The notes under the pieces are model-generated. The model had not been told where the DNA came from and ran no database searches. It was given only the letters and a program-made list of their open reading frames with translations. Of a stretch of 46,669 nucleotides of DNA, positions 26,757 through 36,076 are shown one piece after another (within the stretch, counting starts at the first letter, position 1; each line of letters begins with the position of its first letter). Position numbers and translations under genes: made by a program. Source of the DNA: Candidatus Hydrogenedentota bacterium (GTDB taxonomy: Bacteria; Hydrogenedentota; Hydrogenedentia; Hydrogenedentales; CAITNO01); assembly GCA_018056705.1 (NCBI GenBank), contig JAGPFE010000022.1, positions 1-46,669 on the forward strand, written 5' to 3'.

Positions 26757-27746
26757 TCATCCAGTGGCCTTGCTCGACACCTCGGGGTGAAGCCGCAACA
26801 CTACCGCCTCCGGAGGACACCAGAATCGTTGGGGAAGGTCCGTAAATCCCAGCCCGGTCGTGGTGTATCCCGTCATGGCGTCCAGGCGCCATAATCCTTT
26901 CAGCAGGGCCCGGGGACACCGGGCATTTTTCATGATCGGCACGGAACCAGGCAGACAGATCTGGCCCCCATGGGTGTGACCACAAAGATACAAGTGAACC
27001 CCCAGGCAGGCCGACGCATGGGCCGCTTCCGGGGAGTGGGCCAGCATGATCCGGACGGCGTCCGCCGGGGCATCCCGCATGGCTCGCGCCGGATCGTCCA
27101 GGCGAAACCAGTGGGGATCATCGACGCCCGCTATCCAGAGGCGCACCCCCGTCCCCGTGGTTACCAGCGCGCCCTCGTTGTAGAGGATCCGGATGCCCGT
27201 CTCTGTCTCCAGCCGATCTCCCAGCGACAGTGTGTCGTGATTGCCCAACACACCCCAGCACCCATGGCGTACGCGCGCGCGGTCCAGTAATTCCCGGACC
27301 AGAATCGGAACGTGGTCGTCCGGCCCATAATGACCATGCCGGAAATCCCCCGTGATCACGCACAGGTCCGCTGAAACACCCTCCAGCAGACGGATCGTCG
27401 CCCGGGCGTGCTCGGGATAGGTTCGACCGAAGTGCGGGTCCGAGAGGTGAAGGATCGTGAATCCGTCCAGCGCGGGGGGCAGCCCGTGAACTGGAACCGT
27501 TATTTCCCGCAATACGGGACAATGGGCCGCGCGCCAGCCCCGGCCCCAGCATCCGGCGGCAAGCAGCACGATCCGGTAAGCCGTAACTTGCGCTGCCCGC
27601 CAGAGAGACAGGGCCTGGCGCTCATGACGTCCGCCAATCCGCCAGACCTTCGCTTCCAGCCGCTCACGCCGTGCCCCTGTTTCTCCCGCCCTCCGGCGCA
27701 AGGAGAGCGGCGCTGCCTCAGCAATCTGAATTCCCGATGAAGACAC
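26757..27746 (-). CDS. YaeI-like membrane-associated metallophosphoesterase
   Basis: A 329-residue phosphoesterase with LSDPHFG (Asp103, His105), ITGDF (131-135), LGNHD (167-171), His237 (LAHSPE) and GHTHGG (256-261). The hydrophobic stretch RIVLLAAGCWGRGW at about 58-71 before the catalytic domain matches the YaeI/YkuE group, some of which process UDP-diacylglucosamine or other envelope lipids. The only start that keeps the whole frame is a GTG at 27746 with GGAG 12 bases upstream; a later start near residue 50 cannot be excluded. It is distinct from the phosphoesterase at 19970. Confidence 0.82.
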   Translation of the reverse strand: MSSSGIQIAEAAPLSLRRRAGETGARRERLEAKVWRIGGRHERQALSLWRAAQVTAYRIVLLAAGCWGRGWRAAHCPVLREITVPVHGLPPALDGFTILHLSDPHFGRTYPEHARATIRLLEGVSADLCVITGDFRHGHYGPDDHVPILVRELLDRARVRHGCWGVLGNHDTLSLGDRLETETGIRILYNEGALVTTGTGVRLWIAGVDDPHWFRLDDPARAMRDAPADAVRIMLAHSPEAAHASACLGVHLYLCGHTHGGQICLPGSVPIMKNARCPRALLKGLWRLDAMTGYTTTGLGFTDLPQRFWCPPEAVVLRLHPEVSSKATG

Positions 27747-27839
27747 GCGGCAGGATCTCCGGGCTGCCCTGAAAACCGGGCCACAGCATACCGGAATCCC
27801 GGTCGCCAGCCCAATCCCCGGCGCGTATAAGCGAACGGA

Positions 27840-30344
27840 TCAATGGAACCCTGTCCGCCGCCGGGTCGCGCGCAGGCCGATCCACGCCAGAGCGGCCATC
27901 ACCGCGGCCATGCCTGCAAGGCCTGATACCGGCAACCCGGAATCCACGGTCAGGGTAAACTCCGGAGAGGTCACCGTGGTCACCAGGTCGCTGACCACGC
28001 AACGGTATACCCCGGCATCCTCATATTGGAGATCGCTCAATATCAGGTCTGGCTGCACTTCTCCGGGAATCACTTCCCACGCCTTGGTGGACTGGAACCG
28101 TTCCCACTGGTAGGCCGGATCACCAACCGCGCCGGTAACCGCCACGGAGAAGGTAACGGTCCCGCCCGGCGGTGCCGTCAGCGCGGTTTCTCCGAGCGCC
28201 GACACGGCCAGGGAACAGTTTTCCTGCACCATAACCGTCCGTTGCGCGGTCACCGTGTTGCCGGCAAAATCCGTCACGGCATAGGTGACCGTCCACGATC
28301 CCGGCCCCAGGGGACCCGCCGGTGGAGCGCCGCTCACCGACACGGAAGCCGTCAGATCGCCGTCCTCCTCATCCACGGCGTTCCATCCCGGTTCAGCGTA
28401 ACCGTTGCCGCAATCCAGCATGACGGTTTCAGCCCCATTCAACGTGAGATCGGGCGGCAGATCCGCGACCACGCGCACCGTCAGGAAGAACTGGCCCATG
28501 TTTGCGGCCCCGTCCACCGATTCGTAGGTCAGGTAATAGTCCCCTACCACGTTGGCGTCCACGCTACCCTGAATCACCACGGGCAACACGCCTTCGCACT
28601 GGTCCACCGCCGTGGCCGCTGGCGGCGCGAACGGACGCAATACCTTGTGATGCAGGGGATCAGGCCCGGAAACCACTACCTGCGGAGGCAGGGTGTCCGC
28701 CACCGTAACCTGCCGGGATGCCGACGCGGTGTTACCCGCCGCGTCTGACACGTGGTAAGTTACCAGATACTCGCCGGGCACGGCACTGTTGACGGGATCC
28801 GTCACCAGGACCTGGGCGGTCAGATCCCCGTCTATATTGTCGGAAGCGCTCCACCCCGGATCCATCCAGGTCTCCCCGCACTCTACCTCCGCTTGCGCCG
28901 GTCCGTTCAGCGTAATCACGGGCGGAAGAATATCCACGAACCGCGCGGTAAGCGACCGATCCGACGTCAGCATGAACGCGTAACTCGTGTCTCCCGACAC
29001 CTGCGTGTTGCCCTCGTACCAGCCGGCAAACCCGTAATCCGGATCGCTGGCCACGGCCGTAACAGTCACCGTCGTGCCCTCGTCATAGATGCCACCGCCC
29101 AGCACGGTGCCCCCGGCCAGCGGATCTGCCGTCACGTTCAGGGTATACTGGCGCACAAACACGGCCACCAGGTTCCGGTCCGCCGCAGCCGTGAACCCGT
29201 AACTGGGGTTTGTGGACACGGTAGAACTGTTTTCTTCCCAGTGATCGAACCGGTAACCCGTCGATGGAACGGCGTTCACGGTCACACCCGCGCCGCTATC
29301 GTAGATACCTCCCCCACTCACCGTGCCACCCGAGACCGGCGAGGCCGAAACGCTGATGTTCCACGTTTTGATGAAATGGGCCGTCACGGACCGGTTATCC
29401 GCGTTCATGCTGATGGTGGTCGTTGGGCTGTTCGCGTCGGCTACGGGGTCCCCAGACCAGTGACTGAACCGGTACCCCGAAGCGGGGGCAGCCATGATGG
29501 TCACCGCGGCGTTGTAATCGTAATTTCCGGTGGCTCCACCGCCCTGAATCTGGGCCGTGCCCCCCGTCGTGGCCGCCACGAGCAACCGGTAACGGGACTT
29601 GTAGGCAGCGGCGGCGTGTACCCACGAGTCCGAGTTTCCGTTGATCAACTGGTACTGTAAATTGATGTTTCCACCGCTCTGGCCCCAGTACAGGTACCCC
29701 GCGGCCACGGTGCGGTTCTGGTTCTGGCGGGTAGTGGTCAGGCTGGTCTGTCCCGACCACGCGATCAACTGGGTCCCCGAGGCATACCAGCCGTGCAGGG
29801 CTGAATCGACCAGCATGTAGTCCATGGGGATATCGCTGACGGTACCGCTGGTGGTTGAGTATCCTTCTCCGTCATTACTACTACCCTTGGGAGAACCCCC
29901 GCGTGGGGCATTCTGGTCAATATTCCCCAGGGTAAACAGGTCGTAGGTTTTCTCTTCGGATGGCGTATTCTGCCAACTGACGGAAATGGTCACGCTCTGG
30001 GAAGACCCGGAATTACCCATCGGGTAGAAAAATTGAAACGTTCCGAACCGGTTACCGGCGAGAACAATGCCCGTGGTCCGTACCCGGCGGGCCGCTTCCG
30101 TCATGGGCTGGCTGTTCAGGGTAATTCCCGTGATGTTACAGTAATCCTCATCAAAAAGGGGACGTCCTACCCTTACCCCCACGCACACAACCACCAGTCG
30201 GTTGGTTCCCGCTGGAACGGTATAGTTGAAACTGTTACTGGTGGTATTCATCTGGGTGTGATCCAGTACAACCGGGGCGGCCACAGCCCCCAGGCAAGCC
30301 AGCCCGATGATCCATCCTGCTATTGCCGCGCGATATCTTGTCAT
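27840..30344 (-). CDS. Large secreted surface protein with InlB-type and Ig-like repeats
   Basis: An 834-residue modular protein. Residues 1-23 are a Sec signal, and 24-255 a beta-rich domain of unknown family. Three divergent InlB B-type repeats follow (about 256-325, 328-397 and 399-470; each has ...ASGYRFSHW...-like cores). Three DUF5011/HYR-like modules (473-549, 553-627 and 630-707; DPGWSASDNIDGDLTA and EPGWNAVDEEDGDLTA) and an Ig-like domain (711-801, two Cys) come next. The C terminus is LPVSGLAG, a hydrophobic helix, then RRR, a CTERM-like sorting signal. It should be anchored at the surface, likely for adhesion or matrix. The frame is open upstream to 30425, but ATG 30344 with GAGAAGAGA precedes the signal peptide. 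Confidence 0.8.
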   Translation of the reverse strand: MTRYRAAIAGWIIGLACLGAVAAPVVLDHTQMNTTSNSFNYTVPAGTNRLVVVCVGVRVGRPLFDEDYCNITGITLNSQPMTEAARRVRTTGIVLAGNRFGTFQFFYPMGNSGSSQSVTISVSWQNTPSEEKTYDLFTLGNIDQNAPRGGSPKGSSNDGEGYSTTSGTVSDIPMDYMLVDSALHGWYASGTQLIAWSGQTSLTTTRQNQNRTVAAGYLYWGQSGGNINLQYQLINGNSDSWVHAAAAYKSRYRLLVAATTGGTAQIQGGGATGNYDYNAAVTIMAAPASGYRFSHWSGDPVADANSPTTTISMNADNRSVTAHFIKTWNISVSASPVSGGTVSGGGIYDSGAGVTVNAVPSTGYRFDHWEENSSTVSTNPSYGFTAAADRNLVAVFVRQYTLNVTADPLAGGTVLGGGIYDEGTTVTVTAVASDPDYGFAGWYEGNTQVSGDTSYAFMLTSDRSLTARFVDILPPVITLNGPAQAEVECGETWMDPGWSASDNIDGDLTAQVLVTDPVNSAVPGEYLVTYHVSDAAGNTASASRQVTVADTLPPQVVVSGPDPLHHKVLRPFAPPAATAVDQCEGVLPVVIQGSVDANVVGDYYLTYESVDGAANMGQFFLTVRVVADLPPDLTLNGAETVMLDCGNGYAEPGWNAVDEEDGDLTASVSVSGAPPAGPLGPGSWTVTYAVTDFAGNTVTAQRTVMVQENCSLAVSALGETALTAPPGGTVTFSVAVTGAVGDPAYQWERFQSTKAWEVIPGEVQPDLILSDLQYEDAGVYRCVVSDLVTTVTSPEFTLTVDSGLPVSGLAGMAAVMAALAWIGLRATRRRTGFH

Positions 30345-30477
30345 GGCATTCTCTTCTCTTTTCGGGTAAAAAATTACCTTCCGCCTCTCCTTTAGTATAA
30401 CACAACTTCGAGCGAGGATCTTCAAATAGCAGCCTCTCCTATTGTTAATTTTTGGTCAGTGTCCGAAAAATAATTTA

Positions 30478-30506
30478 TTGACTTCGAAGAATGACCCCTA
30501 TATAAT
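30478..30506 (+). promoter_or_regulatory. Sigma70-type promoter of the RNase Y gene
   Basis: TTGACT (30478-30483) and TATAAT (30501-30506) are separated by exactly 17 bases, with A/T-rich sequence upstream that could act as an UP element. Transcription should begin near 30513, 255 bases before the rny start. In the same 423-base gap (30345-30767) the divergent surface-protein gene has a possible -10 TATACT on the minus strand (30399-30394), without a convincing -35. Confidence 0.82.
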
Positions 30507-30512
30507 GTAGTC

Positions 30513-30767
30513 GTATCAGCGGAAAAGGGTACCGTTGATTGAGCATAAAGGGTCAAAAGACGCTTCACCGTCCGGCTGACAGGCGTCAGGCGGGCGGATG
30601 TTTTGCGGTACACGGGTTCGGAAAGATCCTGGATGGCGGCGGTTCGCCGACAACGCGGGAAAATGCCATCAAAGGGGTGTTGTGGCAACACCCTGCCCCG
30701 CGCGTAACCGGATCTCGCGCGTCTTTTGTCCCGGTTAACCTTATTTCCAATAGGAAGGAGACCGGGC
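30513..30767 (+). promoter_or_regulatory. Long structured 5' leader of RNase Y, switch-like 3' end
   Basis: Paired elements seen by eye, in order: CCGTCCG/CGGGCGG plus CTGAC/GTCAG with an AGGC loop (30568-30597); GATGGC/GCCATC (30632-30637 with 30665-30670) around a small CGGCG/CGCCG hairpin (30637-30649); GGGTGTTG/CAACACCC (30675-30693); CGCGCG/CGCGCG (30699-30704 with 30716-30721) followed by TCTTTT. TAACCGG (30705-30711) can pair with CCGGTTA (30731-30737). Alternatively CCCGGT (30730-30735) pairs with ACCGGG (30761-30766), enclosing TTCC/GGAA and the ribosome site GGAAGGAG (30753-30760). These last two pairings exclude each other. I do not recognise a known riboswitch or small RNA in it. 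Confidence 0.6.
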
Positions 30768-32336
30768 ATGTCTGTAACAATGCTTATGGCCATTTTGTGC
30801 GGGGCGGGGGGGCTTCTCGCGGGTAGCCTGCTCACCCTGCTGATCGCGCGAATCATGCGGGGAGGCCTGATCAGTCAGGCGCAAACCCAGGCGGCCCAGA
30901 TCATCACCGAAGCGGAACGCCAGGCGGCTATTATCATCCGGGATGGTAAGAGTTCCGCCAAAGAAATGGAAGCGGCGGCCAGGGAACGGCTGGACAAGGA
31001 AAAACAGGATTTTCGCCGCGAAATAAACGAAATCGAACGACGGCTGGCCGCCAAGGAACAAAGTCTGGATAACCGGGCTTCCGCCCTGGACAAGGCCTCC
31101 ACGGAACTGGCCACGCAGGAACGGGCACTCGCCAACCGGGAAAAAGAACTGGAAAAAGAACACGCGCGGCTGGCCCAGTTAATCACCGAAGAGACCCGCC
31201 GCCTGGAAAAAATTTCCGGGTTGACCATTGAACAGGCTAAAAAGGAACTGTTCGTCCGGCTGGAAAACGAAGTGCGCCGCGAATGCTCCCTGGAATTAAA
31301 GCGCATCGAAGATGAATTGCGGGAAAACGCCGAAAAACGCGCCCAGTGGATCATCGGCGAAGCCATCCAGCGTTGCGCGACGGAACACACCGCCGAAAGC
31401 ACGGTTTCCGTGGTAGCGTTGCCTAACGATGAAATGAAAGGCCGGATTATCGGGCGGGAAGGCCGGAATATCCGTACCCTTGAGAACATCACCGGCGTGA
31501 ATGTCATCATCGACGACACGCCGGAAGCGGTGGTTATCAGCGGTTTTGATCCGGTACGGCGTGAAATCGCCCGGGTTACGCTGGAGCGACTGGTCCAGGA
31601 CGGCCGGATCCACCCCTCCCGTATCGAGGAGATGGTGGAAAAAGTCACGGAGGAAATGAACCGGACTATCAAGGAACGAGGTGAACAGGCCTGCCTGGAA
31701 TCCGGGGTACACGGCCTGCACCCGGAGTTGATTAAACTGCTGGGACGGCTCAGTTTCCGCACTTCCTACGGCCAGAACGTGTTGCGACACTCCTTGGAAG
31801 TCTGCCATCTGGCTGGCATCATGGCCGCGGAAATGGGCCTGAATATCCAGGAAGCCAAGCGCGCGGGGCTGATTCACGATATCGGTAAGGCATTGACCCA
31901 CGAGGTGGAAGGTTCCCACGCTATTCTGGGGCATGATCTCTGCCGCCGGTACGGTGAATCCGAAATCGTGGCCAACGCGGTGGGTGCCCACCACGGGGAA
32001 ATGCCCATGGAATCGGTGATCGCGGTGCTGGTGCAGACGGCTGACGCCATGTCGGCGGCCCGCCCAGGGGCCCGCAGCGAAATGCTGCAGCATTACATCA
32101 AGCGACTGGAACAACTCGAACAGATTGCCAGTCAATTTGACGGCGTGGACAAGGCCTATGCCATCCAGGCCGGACGCGAGGTCCGCATCGTGGTGCATCC
32201 AGACCGGGTCAGCGACGCCGAGGCCCAGCAGATTTCCCGGGAAATCGCCCGGAAAATCGAGTCCGAAATGACCTACCCCGGCCAGATCCGGGTCACGGTC
32301 ATCCGGGAAACCCGGGCCGTGGAAATTGCCCGCTGA
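30768..32336 (+). CDS. rny: Ribonuclease Y
   Basis: A 522-residue membrane-anchored endoribonuclease. Its N-terminal helix (about 5-28) anchors it. A long coiled coil spans 35-200, a KH RNA-binding domain 218-285 ([10 protein letters not shown] at 225-234), and the HD domain has His341 and the His370-Asp371 pair in LIHDIGKAL. It starts mRNA decay by internal cleavage in bacteria that lack or supplement RNase E. AGGAAGGAG is well placed before ATG 30768; an earlier frame start at 30726 is inside the leader and is rejected. Its long leader suggests post-transcriptional control, possibly by RNase Y itself. Confidence 0.97.
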   Translation: MSVTMLMAILCGAGGLLAGSLLTLLIARIMRGGLISQAQTQAAQIITEAERQAAIIIRDGKSSAKEMEAAARERLDKEKQDFRREINEIERRLAAKEQSLDNRASALDKASTELATQERALANREKELEKEHARLAQLITEETRRLEKISGLTIEQAKKELFVRLENEVRRECSLELKRIEDELRENAEKRAQWIIGEAIQRCATEHTAESTVSVVALPNDEMKGRIIGREGRNIRTLENITGVNVIIDDTPEAVVISGFDPVRREIARVTLERLVQDGRIHPSRIEEMVEKVTEEMNRTIKERGEQACLESGVHGLHPELIKLLGRLSFRTSYGQNVLRHSLEVCHLAGIMAAEMGLNIQEAKRAGLIHDIGKALTHEVEGSHAILGHDLCRRYGESEIVANAVGAHHGEMPMESVIAVLVQTADAMSAARPGARSEMLQHYIKRLEQLEQIASQFDGVDKAYAIQAGREVRIVVHPDRVSDAEAQQISREIARKIESEMTYPGQIRVTVIRETRAVEIAR

Positions 32337-32424
32337 TTACCATTGTTTACCATTTCAATACGTAAGCACTCCGTGTTCCGCCAGCCTGCAAAAGAAATCA
32401 GGTACAATTAGCGCGGATTGACTG

Positions 32425-33360
32425 ATGGAGAGTCATCTGGTCGTGTGGACATATCAGGAAATTAACAGGCCCTTACCAAACCATGAATCCCTCGCCCGGG
32501 ACGTGGCCCTGGGCTATTCCGCGGTGTTTGGCGGCGAAGCCTTCAAAACCATGCTCCAGGCGGTTACCACCATCCTGCGGTCGGGTTCACGAAACGGATA
32601 CCGCGTGTATGCCGCCGTCGACAGCCAGGGACGGGCAGGAGCCCTGGCGGTCGTCTCCGACACGGAGGATGCGCGTGAATTCTCCATCCTCCACGCGATC
32701 CCCGGAAGCGCCGGACTTCAGGCTGGTGAAACCCTCATCCACGGGTTAACCAGTGAAACCCGAAGCGGTACCCCGTTGCGGCCGATCGTGGCCGATACCC
32801 TGCTGACCGGAGATGTTCCGTGGGATAACATTCTGACCCGCGCGGGGTTTACCATGACCCGGCGATTGCGCATGCGCGCTCCTCTGAGCACCATCCCCAA
32901 CTTGCCTTCCGACATGGATATCCACACCCCCTCGGCCGCGGATGACCTGAAGCCGGTGGCAAAGTGCATGGTAGAATCCTACGCGGACAGCCCGGACCGC
33001 GTGCTGCATCCTGAAATGAGGGATGTGGACGTAGCCGAGCGCTATCTCAGGCGGCTGCTCCTGAACGGTGCCACCCTGATCACGCTCCACGACGCAAAGG
33101 CGGATCCTGTCAGTGGTGGCCTGATCGAGATGACCTTTCCGGGCAATGCCTTTCTCCTGTATCTTTTCACCCGGCCCGGTCAGCGGCGTCAGGGTTTCGC
33201 GGACCGGGTATTGGTCCGCCTGAAGCGGGTAGCGGCCGTCCGCTACGTGGCCTCACGGATGTGGCTGTGCGTGTCTGCCGGGAATCCCGCGCTCGAGTTC
33301 TATCATCATTCCCTGTTCGAATTCGCGGGCGAACAACCGGCTTTTTACTGGACGCCCTGA
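32425..33360 (+). CDS. GNAT-family N-acetyltransferase
   Basis: A 311-residue protein. The C-terminal half (about 165-311) is a GNAT domain: acetyl-CoA loop QRRQGFA at 253-259, preceded by strand FLLYLFTRP and followed by LCVSAGNPALEFYHHSLFEF. The N-terminal half has weaker GNAT-like spacing (GAL AVV, then a helix), so it may be a tandem GNAT with a degenerate first copy. The substrate is unknown. No strong ribosome site is seen before the ATG. It ends 29 bases before a hairpin shared with the convergent pilin-like gene. Confidence 0.8.
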   Translation: MESHLVVWTYQEINRPLPNHESLARDVALGYSAVFGGEAFKTMLQAVTTILRSGSRNGYRVYAAVDSQGRAGALAVVSDTEDAREFSILHAIPGSAGLQAGETLIHGLTSETRSGTPLRPIVADTLLTGDVPWDNILTRAGFTMTRRLRMRAPLSTIPNLPSDMDIHTPSAADDLKPVAKCMVESYADSPDRVLHPEMRDVDVAERYLRRLLLNGATLITLHDAKADPVSGGLIEMTFPGNAFLLYLFTRPGQRRQGFADRVLVRLKRVAAVRYVASRMWLCVSAGNPALEFYHHSLFEFAGEQPAFYWTP

Positions 33361-33385
33361 CAATCCGGGTTGACCATGAACACGT

Positions 33386-33419
33386 AAAAAAACCGGGCGG
33401 AAAAATTTCCGCCCGGTTT
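33386..33419. terminator. Bidirectional terminator between GNAT and pilin-like genes
   Basis: AAACCGGGCGGAAA (33390-33403) is complementary to TTTCCGCCCGGTTT (33406-33419); the tip must open to a small loop. On the minus strand seven T residues follow directly (33392-33386), a textbook terminator for the pilin-like gene. On the plus strand GGTTTC gives only a short T-run. Confidence 0.9.
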
Positions 33420-33439
33420 CTGCATGCCTGTAACGCTGA

Positions 33440-34390
33440 TCAGGGGTTATTGGGGTCGGTGCTGGTAAACTGGGCCACGATAGAAGCAAACGCCCGGGTA
33501 ACGGGGTGCGCGCTGGGATATCGCACGAATTCCACGTGACCGTCCATGTACAACACGTTGCAACCGCCAGGAATATGGTTGAAACCGCTGCCATTCGGGT
33601 CCGCGGAAATCTGGTCCCATACCACCGGAATCACGCTCTGTGCCAGGTTTGACGCCGCGGGATTGTTGATATCGGTTATAAAGAACCGTTCAATGCCTTC
33701 GCGGAGCCGGTAGATTGTCTTCTCAGCCATGTTGTCATACACGTCGTTGTACTTCAGGTCCTTGTGGTAGGCCTGGGGATCGGTTAAACGACCAAAGAGC
33801 GTCGTGATGAGAATGGTCTGGATGTTCTGGTTCGGCGTGAAGTTTGCCGCATTGGGATTGGTACCCGGAGCCACCACCAGGTCGCCGAGTATGGCCCAGC
33901 CGAAGTACATGTACGAGAGATCTACCACGGCGCAAGGATCGATCGGATTTTCTTCCTTGTTGTCGTAATGGTAATCGCCCGGCACGATCACGGCCGATGA
34001 GGGACACTCCAGAATATTGCATTCTGTCAGGTATTCCGGGTAGGTAGACTGAATATCAAAGATGAAATCAAGGTCATACACGCCATCCCCATCGGCGTCC
34101 GTGAGGGGGTAATTAGGCAGATCGCAGGTCTTCGCGGGATCGCCGATTACGTCGCCCGGTCGCCACGAGGAAAGGTTATTTTTCAGGGTAGGAAATGCCC
34201 CGCCGGCTTCGTTGGCGTACATCTTGAATATCAGGCCGATCTGCTTGAGATTGTTCTGGCAGGAAGCCCGGCGTGCCGCCTCGCGCGCGCGGGCCAGTGC
34301 CGGCAACAGAATGGCCGCCAGAATGCCGATAATCGCGATGACTACCAGCAATTCTATCAGGGTAAAGCCTTTCCTGGATGAAACTTTCAT
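33440..34390 (-). CDS. Type IV pilin-like protein with H-X9-DG C terminus
   Basis: A 316-residue protein starting [20 protein letters not shown]: a prepilin peptidase site (cleavage after Gly8, Glu at +5) and the hydrophobic assembly helix. The following [18 protein letters not shown] stretch and a C-terminal [15 protein letters not shown] fit the H-X9-DG/DUF1559-like pseudopilin group, hugely expanded in Planctomycetes and related phyla. It would be processed and inserted in the inner membrane or built into a secretion pseudopilus. It stands alone, with no assembly genes nearby. GGAG lies about 12 bases before the ATG. The 118-base gap upstream shows no certain promoter. Confidence 0.9.
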   Translation of the reverse strand: MKVSSRKGFTLIELLVVIAIIGILAAILLPALARAREAARRASCQNNLKQIGLIFKMYANEAGGAFPTLKNNLSSWRPGDVIGDPAKTCDLPNYPLTDADGDGVYDLDFIFDIQSTYPEYLTECNILECPSSAVIVPGDYHYDNKEENPIDPCAVVDLSYMYFGWAILGDLVVAPGTNPNAANFTPNQNIQTILITTLFGRLTDPQAYHKDLKYNDVYDNMAEKTIYRLREGIERFFITDINNPAASNLAQSVIPVVWDQISADPNGSGFNHIPGGCNVLYMDGHVEFVRYPSAHPVTRAFASIVAQFTSTDPNNP

Positions 34391-34508
34391 GATGCCTCGT
34401 CTCCGTTCGTTGATGCTGCTACCAAGTGTTCAGTCTCCATGACTAGTGTTCATAATAACATTTTTCAGAATTCAATACTTCATTTTGTGTCTTATTTTCT
34501 GCCATGGT

Positions 34509-36059
34509 TCACAGGGTCCGTAACTGCGGAAACAGGATAACATCCCGGATCGACGCGGAATCCGTGCACAGCATGGCCAGCCGGTCGATACCGATTCCCA
34601 GCCCGGCAGTGGGTGGCATGCCAATTTCCAGCGCGTACAGAAAGTCTTCGTCGAGGTACTGGGCTTCGTCATCCCCCGCCGCGCGCAGGGCCGCCTGGGC
34701 TTCAAACCGGGCGCGCTGATCCAGCGGATCGTTCAGCTCGGAGAAAGCGTTGCCGATTTCCAGGCAGGCAATAAACGGCTGAAAACGCTCGGTCAGGGCG
34801 GGATTGTCCGGTTTCCGCTTGGCCAGGGGCGACAGTTCTATCGGGTAATCATAGAGAAACGTGGGCTGCACCAGGTGGGGCTGCACCTTGTCGGACATCA
34901 CGGCATCGACGATTTTTCCATACCCCATGGTGGGATCCACTTCCACGCCCACGCTTTCTGCCATCCTGGCCGCTTCATCCCGGTCCCGCGTGGCCTCAAG
35001 GTCAATACCCGCGTATTCCCGGATCGCGTCGTACAGGCGGATCCGTCGCCAGGGTCTCCGAACGGAAAGACTCATGCCCTGGTACACGAACTCTTCACTG
35101 CCCACCGTGGTGGAAATCACGTGATGGAGCATCTCCTCGGTCTCCTCCATCAGGCCGAGGTAATCCTGCCAGGCCTCGTACAGTTCCATCATGGTGAACT
35201 CAGGGTTGTGCCGGGTATCCACGCCCTCATTCCGGAAATTCCGGTTGATTTCGAAAACCTTTTCGAAACCGCCTACCACGAGTCGCTTCAGGTAAAGTTC
35301 CGGGGCGATACGCAGGTAAAAATCCCGGTCATAGGCGTTGTGATGGGTGATGAATGGCCTGGCGGTGGCTCCACCCGGTATGGGGTGCAGCATGGGGGTT
35401 TCTACCTCCAGAAAGCCACGCCGCAACAGCCAGTCCCGCAGGGTTTGAATCATGAAAATCCGTTTTCTGAAAATCTCTTTCACCTCGGGATTGGCCACGA
35501 GGTCCAGGTAGCGCCTGCGATAGCGGGTTTCAACGTCCGTCAAGCCATGCCATTTTTCCGCTGAAGGCCGCAGGGACTTGGTCAGGATGGTCCACGAGGA
35601 GGCAAACAGGGTGATTTCCCCCCGCCGGGTACGGTGAATCCGTCCAGCAACGCCGATGAAGTCGCCGATATCCAGGTCCTCCAGGCACGCGTACGCCTCC
35701 GGGCCCACCTGTTTCTCTCCCATGAACACCTGGATTTTGCCGGACTCGTCGCGCAGGTCCATGAAGGTGCTTTTCCCCTGCGCGCGTCTTGCGGTAATTC
35801 GTCCGGCCAGCGTGGCGTCAAGGACCGCGTCTTCCGGCGTGGGGGCACCTTGTTCCATCGTTTCAAAGGCGGCGCGGGCCGCGGCAATCGCGTGCGTGCG
35901 GTCGAATTTCCGTTTATAGGGTTCGTCCCCCCGGGCGCGAAACCGTTCCATCTTCCGGATCCGGTGGTGACGGAGTTCCTGTTCCGTGGACCCAGTTTCC
36001 ACGTTCGCGTCGCGCGAGGACATATCATCCATACCGTGTGAACTATTCTGCTCGCTCAT
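34509..36059 (-). CDS. lysS: Lysyl-tRNA synthetase, class II
   Basis: A 516-residue enzyme charging tRNA(Lys). An N-terminal OB fold binds the anticodon (about 70-170: ITARRAQGKSTFMDLRDESG, IHRTRRGEITLFA). The class II core follows with motif 1 (FLEVETPMLHPIPGGATARPF), motif 2 (FRNEGVDTRHNPEFTMME) and motif 3 (GLGIGIDRLAM). A ~35-residue hydrophilic N-terminal extension precedes the conserved HHRIRKMERFRARG. AAGGGG lies before ATG 36059. It is the last gene of the rpsB operon, 17 bases after prfB; no convincing terminator follows it. Confidence 0.97.
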   Translation of the reverse strand: MSEQNSSHGMDDMSSRDANVETGSTEQELRHHRIRKMERFRARGDEPYKRKFDRTHAIAAARAAFETMEQGAPTPEDAVLDATLAGRITARRAQGKSTFMDLRDESGKIQVFMGEKQVGPEAYACLEDLDIGDFIGVAGRIHRTRRGEITLFASSWTILTKSLRPSAEKWHGLTDVETRYRRRYLDLVANPEVKEIFRKRIFMIQTLRDWLLRRGFLEVETPMLHPIPGGATARPFITHHNAYDRDFYLRIAPELYLKRLVVGGFEKVFEINRNFRNEGVDTRHNPEFTMMELYEAWQDYLGLMEETEEMLHHVISTTVGSEEFVYQGMSLSVRRPWRRIRLYDAIREYAGIDLEATRDRDEAARMAESVGVEVDPTMGYGKIVDAVMSDKVQPHLVQPTFLYDYPIELSPLAKRKPDNPALTERFQPFIACLEIGNAFSELNDPLDQRARFEAQAALRAAGDDEAQYLDEDFLYALEIGMPPTAGLGIGIDRLAMLCTDSASIRDVILFPQLRTL

Positions 36060-36076
36060 GGGCCATCCCCTTATCG

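Noticed and set aside
28752..29660. A 302-codon plus-strand frame opposite the surface protein
   Set aside because: Arg/His-rich, no motif, and opposite a protein with clear repeats.
30611..30640. GGGTTCGG-like T-loop suggesting a tRNA in the rny leader
   Set aside because: No matching acceptor, D or anticodon stems at the right distances.
30513..30767. Identification of the rny leader as 6S RNA, tmRNA, SRP RNA, RNase P RNA or a known riboswitch
   Set aside because: I compared remembered consensus elements (for example the T-loop, the SRP GGAA/GNAR core and c-di-GMP, fluoride and ZTP motifs) and none matched well.
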